A stretch of 9,386 nt of DNA from an uncultured Lachnospiraceae bacterium (lineage in GTDB: Bacteria > Bacillota > Clostridia > Lachnospirales > Lachnospiraceae): contig CANQEB010000081.1 of assembly GCA_947594085.1 (NCBI GenBank), positions 1-9,386 of the forward strand. The letters are read 5' to 3'. The position numbers and the translations under genes were made by a program. Shown in pieces: positions 6,465 to 9,386 of the stretch (the first letter of the stretch is position 1; each line of letters begins with the position of its first letter). The notes beneath the pieces were generated by a model. The model saw only the letters and a list, made by a program, of their open reading frames with translations, did no database searches and had not been told where the DNA came from.

Positions 6465-6488
6465 AGTCTGACTTCGGTCAGACTTTTT
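6465..6488 (+). terminator. Intrinsic terminator, plus-strand orientation
   Basis: AGTCTGAC (6465-6472), loop TTCG, GTCAGACT (6477-6484) form a perfect 8-bp stem, followed by TTTT (five U in a row counting the last stem base) and then CCTTT. In plus-strand RNA the loop is the extra-stable cUUCGg tetraloop; in minus-strand RNA it is CGAA followed by UAUUCC. Orientation is therefore clearly plus. It lies downstream of uvrA's 3' end in the convergent direction and serves no annotated protein gene. Confidence 0.75.
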
Positions 6489-6542
6489 CCTTTGTTTCGG
6501 CCAGACCTTCCCGAAGTCCGTGAATTACACTGCACCTCACGC

Positions 6543-9383
6543 TTACTGAAGATATTTCTTCACGTACTGACCTGTGTAGGACTTCGGATTCTTTGCCACT
6601 TCCTCCGGCGTACCTTCGGCGATCACAGTACCGCCGCGGTCTCCGCCTTCCGGTCCCATGTCGATGATGTAGTCCGCCGTCTTGATCACGTCGAGGTTGT
6701 GCTCGATCACGATCACGGTATTGCCGCCCTCGGCCAACCTATGCAAAATGTCAACCAGCTTGTGCACGTCCGCGAAATGCAGGCCGGTCGTCGGTTCATC
6801 GAGAATATAGATCGTCCGCCCGGTGCTGCGTCGGCTCAGTTCAGTCGCGAGCTTGATCCGCTGCGCCTCTCCGCCCGAGAGTGTTGTCGACGGTTGTCCA
6901 AGCTTGATATAGGACAAACCGACGTCATTCAGCGTCTCGATCTTCCGATAGATCGACGGGATATGCTCGAAGAATTTCAGAGCCTCCTCCACCGTCATAT
7001 CCAGAACGTCATAAATGCTTTTTCCCTTGTATTTCACATCCAACGTCTCACGGTTGTAGCGCTTGCCGTGGCAGACCTCGCACGGCACATACACATCCGG
7101 AAGGAAATGCATCTCGATCTTCAGGATGCCATCGCCGGAACATGCCTCGCAGCGACCGCCTTTGACATTGAAGCTGAATCGCCCTTTCTTGTAGCCGCGT
7201 GCCTTTGCGTCTGCTGTAGCCGCGAAGAGATCGCGAATCTGATCGAATACGCCTGTGTACGTGGCAGGATTCGAGCGCGGCGTACGCCCGATCGGCGACT
7301 GGTCGATATTGATGACCTTGTCGAGCTGCTTCTCCCCGAGGATATCGCTGTGCTTCCCCGGAATCGTCCGTGCGCGGTTCAGGTCCCGCGCCAGCCGCTT
7401 GTAGATGATCTCGTTCACGAGAGAGCTCTTGCCGGAGCCTGATACGCCGGTCACGCAAGTCATGACGCCCAGCGGAAATCGCACATTGATTTTCTTGAGG
7501 TTGTTCTCCTGTGCACCGCGCACCTCCAGCCAGCCGCTTGGCTTCCTGCGGACTTTCGGAACCGGGATCTCGAGCCGCTTGCCGAGATAAGCCCCTGTAA
7601 TTGACTCCTTGCAGTTGATAATGTCCTGCGCCGTGCCCGTCGCGATCACCTCGCCGCCGTGTTCTCCAGCGCCCGGACCGATATCCACGATATAGTCCGC
7701 CGCGTACATGGTGTCCTCATCATGTTCTACTACGATGAGAGTATTTCCCAAATCACGCAGATTATTCAAGGTGGCGAGCAGCTTGTCATTGTCTCTCTGG
7801 TGCAGGCCGATACTCGGCTCATCGAGAATGTAGGCGACTCCGACAAGACCAGAGCCAATCTGCGTCGCGAGGCGAATCCGCTGCGCCTCACCGCCCGAGA
7901 GCGTCCCGGTGGCACGCGCCAGACTCAGGTAGTCCAAACCGACGTCCACCAGAAAGCGAATGCGGGCGCGGATCTCTTTCAGGATCTGGTGTCCGATCAG
8001 CTCCTGCTGCTTTGTCAGCTCCATATGCTCCAAAAATACCTGCAGATCGCCGACTGACATCGATGTGATCTCGTGAATGTTTTTGTCGTTCACCGTCACC
8101 GCAAGCGCGGAGGCCTTCAGTCTTTGGCCGCCACATGTCTTGCACGGCGTGATCTGCATGAAGCTCTCATACTCCTGTTTCATAATTTCAGACGCGGTCT
8201 CGCGGTACCTGCGCTCCACATTTCTGATCAGACCCTCGAACGCCACATCGTAGACACCGACGCCACGCTGTCCGCGATAGTGTACCTTGACCTCTCGACC
8301 GTTCGTTCCATGCACCAGCATATCCTGAATGTCCTGCGGAAGCTGCTCAAACGGCGTCCCCAGATCAAACTCGTACTCCTTCGCGAGCGCGTCCAGCACA
8401 GCTCTCGTAAAACTGCCCTTGTCCGTACAGGACTGCCAGCCCGTCACGACGATCGCGCCGTCGAGGATGCTTAGGGATCTATCCGGAATCATCAAGTCAA
8501 TATCAAACTCCATCTTGTAACCCAGACCGAAGCAGTCCGGGCAGGCGCCAAACGGATTGTTGAAGGAGAAGCTCCTCGGCTCGATCTCTTCGATGCTGAT
8601 ACCGCAGTCCGGGCAGGAAAAGCTCTGGCTGAAGCTTAAGGTCTCCCCATCCTGAATGTCGACGAGCGCCAGCCCATCCGCAAGCTGCATCACGTTCTCC
8701 AGCGAGTCCGTCAAACGCTTCTCAATCCCTTCCTTGACGACGAGACGGTCCACGACGATCTCGATGTTGTGCTTGATATTCTTCTCAAGCTTAATCTCCT
8801 CGGAGAGCTCATACATGTTGCCGTCGATGCGCACGCGCACATAGCCGCTGCGCCGCGCCTGATCGAGCAGCTTCACATGCTCGCCCTTCCGGCCGCGCAC
8901 CACCGGCGCGAGCACTTGAATTCTCGTGCGCTCCGGCAGCGCCATGATCTGATCCACCATCTGATCGATGCTCTGCCGCTTGATCTCGCGGCCGCATTTC
9001 GGACAGTGCGGAATGCCGATGCGCGCGTAGAGCAGACGGAAATAATCGTAGATCTCCGTCACCGTGCCGACCGTCGAGCGCGGGTTGCGGTTCGTAGACT
9101 TCTGATCGATCGAAATTGCAGGCGGCAATCCCTCGATACTCTCCACATCCGGCTTCTCCATTTGCCCAAGGAACTGGCGCGCGTAGGAAGACAGCGATTC
9201 CATGTAACGGCGCTGCCCCTCCGCGTAGATCGTGTCAAACGCGAGCGACGACTTGCCGGAACCGGAGAGCCCTGTCAGCACCACGAATTTGTTTCTCGGG
9301 ATGTCCAGACTGATGTTTTTCAGATTGTGCTCGTTCGCCCCGCGGATGCGGATGTATTGCTTCTTGTCAACATAAGTGTCCAT
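6543..9383 (-). CDS. uvrA: UvrABC excinuclease subunit A (damage recognition ATPase)
   Basis: The 946-residue protein is full length for UvrA (about 940-955). It dimerises, loads UvrB at bulky DNA lesions and starts nucleotide excision repair in the cytoplasm. It has two ABC ATPase modules. The first has Walker [10 protein letters not shown] at 38-46, signature [12 protein letters not shown] at 495-506 and Walker [12 protein letters not shown] at 518-528. The second has GVSGSGKSS at 646-654, [12 protein letters not shown] at 835-846 and [12 protein letters not shown] at 858-869. Zinc modules are visible at C257/C260 with C281/C284, and at C745/C748 with C768/C771. A further CPKCG lies at 127-131. 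The ATG at 9383 gives the expected short lead into [14 protein letters not shown]. Only three bases lie upstream, so its ribosome site, any LexA box and neighbours such as uvrB cannot be seen. The gene appears more GC-rich than the others. No obvious terminator follows it on its own strand. Confidence 0.98.
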   Translation of the reverse strand: MDTYVDKKQYIRIRGANEHNLKNISLDIPRNKFVVLTGLSGSGKSSLAFDTIYAEGQRRYMESLSSYARQFLGQMEKPDVESIEGLPPAISIDQKSTNRNPRSTVGTVTEIYDYFRLLYARIGIPHCPKCGREIKRQSIDQMVDQIMALPERTRIQVLAPVVRGRKGEHVKLLDQARRSGYVRVRIDGNMYELSEEIKLEKNIKHNIEIVVDRLVVKEGIEKRLTDSLENVMQLADGLALVDIQDGETLSFSQSFSCPDCGISIEEIEPRSFSFNNPFGACPDCFGLGYKMEFDIDLMIPDRSLSILDGAIVVTGWQSCTDKGSFTRAVLDALAKEYEFDLGTPFEQLPQDIQDMLVHGTNGREVKVHYRGQRGVGVYDVAFEGLIRNVERRYRETASEIMKQEYESFMQITPCKTCGGQRLKASALAVTVNDKNIHEITSMSVGDLQVFLEHMELTKQQELIGHQILKEIRARIRFLVDVGLDYLSLARATGTLSGGEAQRIRLATQIGSGLVGVAYILDEPSIGLHQRDNDKLLATLNNLRDLGNTLIVVEHDEDTMYAADYIVDIGPGAGEHGGEVIATGTAQDIINCKESITGAYLGKRLEIPVPKVRRKPSGWLEVRGAQENNLKKINVRFPLGVMTCVTGVSGSGKSSLVNEIIYKRLARDLNRARTIPGKHSDILGEKQLDKVINIDQSPIGRTPRSNPATYTGVFDQIRDLFAATADAKARGYKKGRFSFNVKGGRCEACSGDGILKIEMHFLPDVYVPCEVCHGKRYNRETLDVKYKGKSIYDVLDMTVEEALKFFEHIPSIYRKIETLNDVGLSYIKLGQPSTTLSGGEAQRIKLATELSRRSTGRTIYILDEPTTGLHFADVHKLVDILHRLAEGGNTVIVIEHNLDVIKTADYIIDMGPEGGDRGGTVIAEGTPEEVAKNPKSYTGQYVKKYLQ

Positions 9384-9386
9384 ATT

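Larger units (their letters stand above)
6362..6488 (+). ncRNA. Candidate small regulatory RNA, about 125-130 nt (family not recognised)
   Basis: The call rests on three elements in order: a plausible promoter ending at 6355, a perfect 10-bp hairpin at 6392-6419, and a strong intrinsic terminator at 6465-6488. A smaller stem, TATCAAC/GTTGATA (6358-6376, 5-base loop), overlaps the predicted 5' end. There is no open reading frame with a ribosome site. Single-stranded or loop segments carry UCCC (hairpin loop), CUCCC (6421-6425) and CUUUCCU (6453-6459), all able to pair with Shine-Dalgarno sequences. I do not recognise it as 6S, SRP, tmRNA or RNase P RNA. The alternative is that these are 3' structures of uvrA on the other strand. 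Expression is untested. Confidence 0.38.
6115..6542. other. 428-base AT-rich gap between uvrA and mreB, non-coding
   Basis: No convincing protein gene is present; the short open frames lack ribosome sites and cross the inverted repeats. The gap contains, from left to right, the mreB leader and its stem-loop, the mreB promoter, a very AT-rich stretch (about 6263-6350), a plus-strand promoter candidate, two hairpins and a plus-strand terminator. The last 50 bases before the uvrA stop hold only a weak bulged stem. No clear minus-strand terminator for uvrA was found. Confidence 0.7.

Noticed and set aside
6497..6525. Bulged stem just after the uvrA stop, considered as its terminator
   Set aside because: The stem is about six pairs with a bulge and a tiny loop, and no U tract follows on the minus strand.
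6344..6535. A 63-codon minus-strand frame in the uvrA-mreB gap
   Set aside because: No ribosome site precedes it, its translation looks random, and it runs through both hairpins and the plus-strand terminator.
6492..7442. A 316-codon open frame on the plus strand, antisense to uvrA
   Set aside because: It lies almost wholly opposite the conserved C-terminal half of uvrA, which shows both ATPase and zinc motifs. Its translation shows no recognisable domain. Long antisense frames are common opposite GC-rich genes.
1..9386. CRISPR arrays, insertion sequences, tRNA genes, phage or defence genes
   Set aside because: No spaced repeats, transposase or integrase frames, terminal inverted repeats or cloverleaf sequences were seen; all the coding space is accounted for by six housekeeping genes.

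Overview
This 9.4 kb window looks like a stretch of core chromosome from a Firmicutes bacterium, most likely class Clostridia and probably Lachnospiraceae. The assignment rests on the Firmicutes-type CdaA/CdaR pair, a RecD2-type helicase in place of RecBCD-associated RecD, strong AGGAGG-like ribosome sites, and a gene order (mreB, recD2, comF, cdaA, cdaR) that I recall from that family. Taxonomy is an inference and could not be searched. There are no mobile elements, CRISPR arrays, tRNAs or rRNAs.

All six protein genes lie on the minus strand, so transcription runs from right to left. From the right: uvrA (excision-repair damage sensor, essentially complete, start 3 bases from the window edge); a 428-base AT-rich gap; a solitary mreB (rod-shape cytoskeleton, no mreC or mreD beside it); recD2 (5'-3' helicase); comF (competence-type phosphoribosyltransferase-fold protein), overlapping recD2 by up to 8 bases; cdaA (c-di-AMP synthase); and cdaR (its YbbR-domain partner), which overlaps cdaA by 11 bases and runs off the left edge.

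Probable transcription units: mreB from its own promoter with a structured leader; recD2-comF from a TATAAT promoter in the mreB-recD2 gap; and cdaA-cdaR from a second promoter whose -10 directly follows the comF stop codon. The recD2 and cdaA promoter candidates resemble each other over about 30 bases.

The least ordinary part is the uvrA-mreB gap. It holds a candidate plus-strand small RNA of about 125-130 nt: a promoter-like pair, a perfect 10-bp hairpin with C-rich accessible segments, and a cUUCGg intrinsic terminator with a U tract pointing away from every annotated gene. No annotated protein gene explains that terminator. This is the best candidate for something undescribed; the rest of the window is well-known housekeeping machinery.
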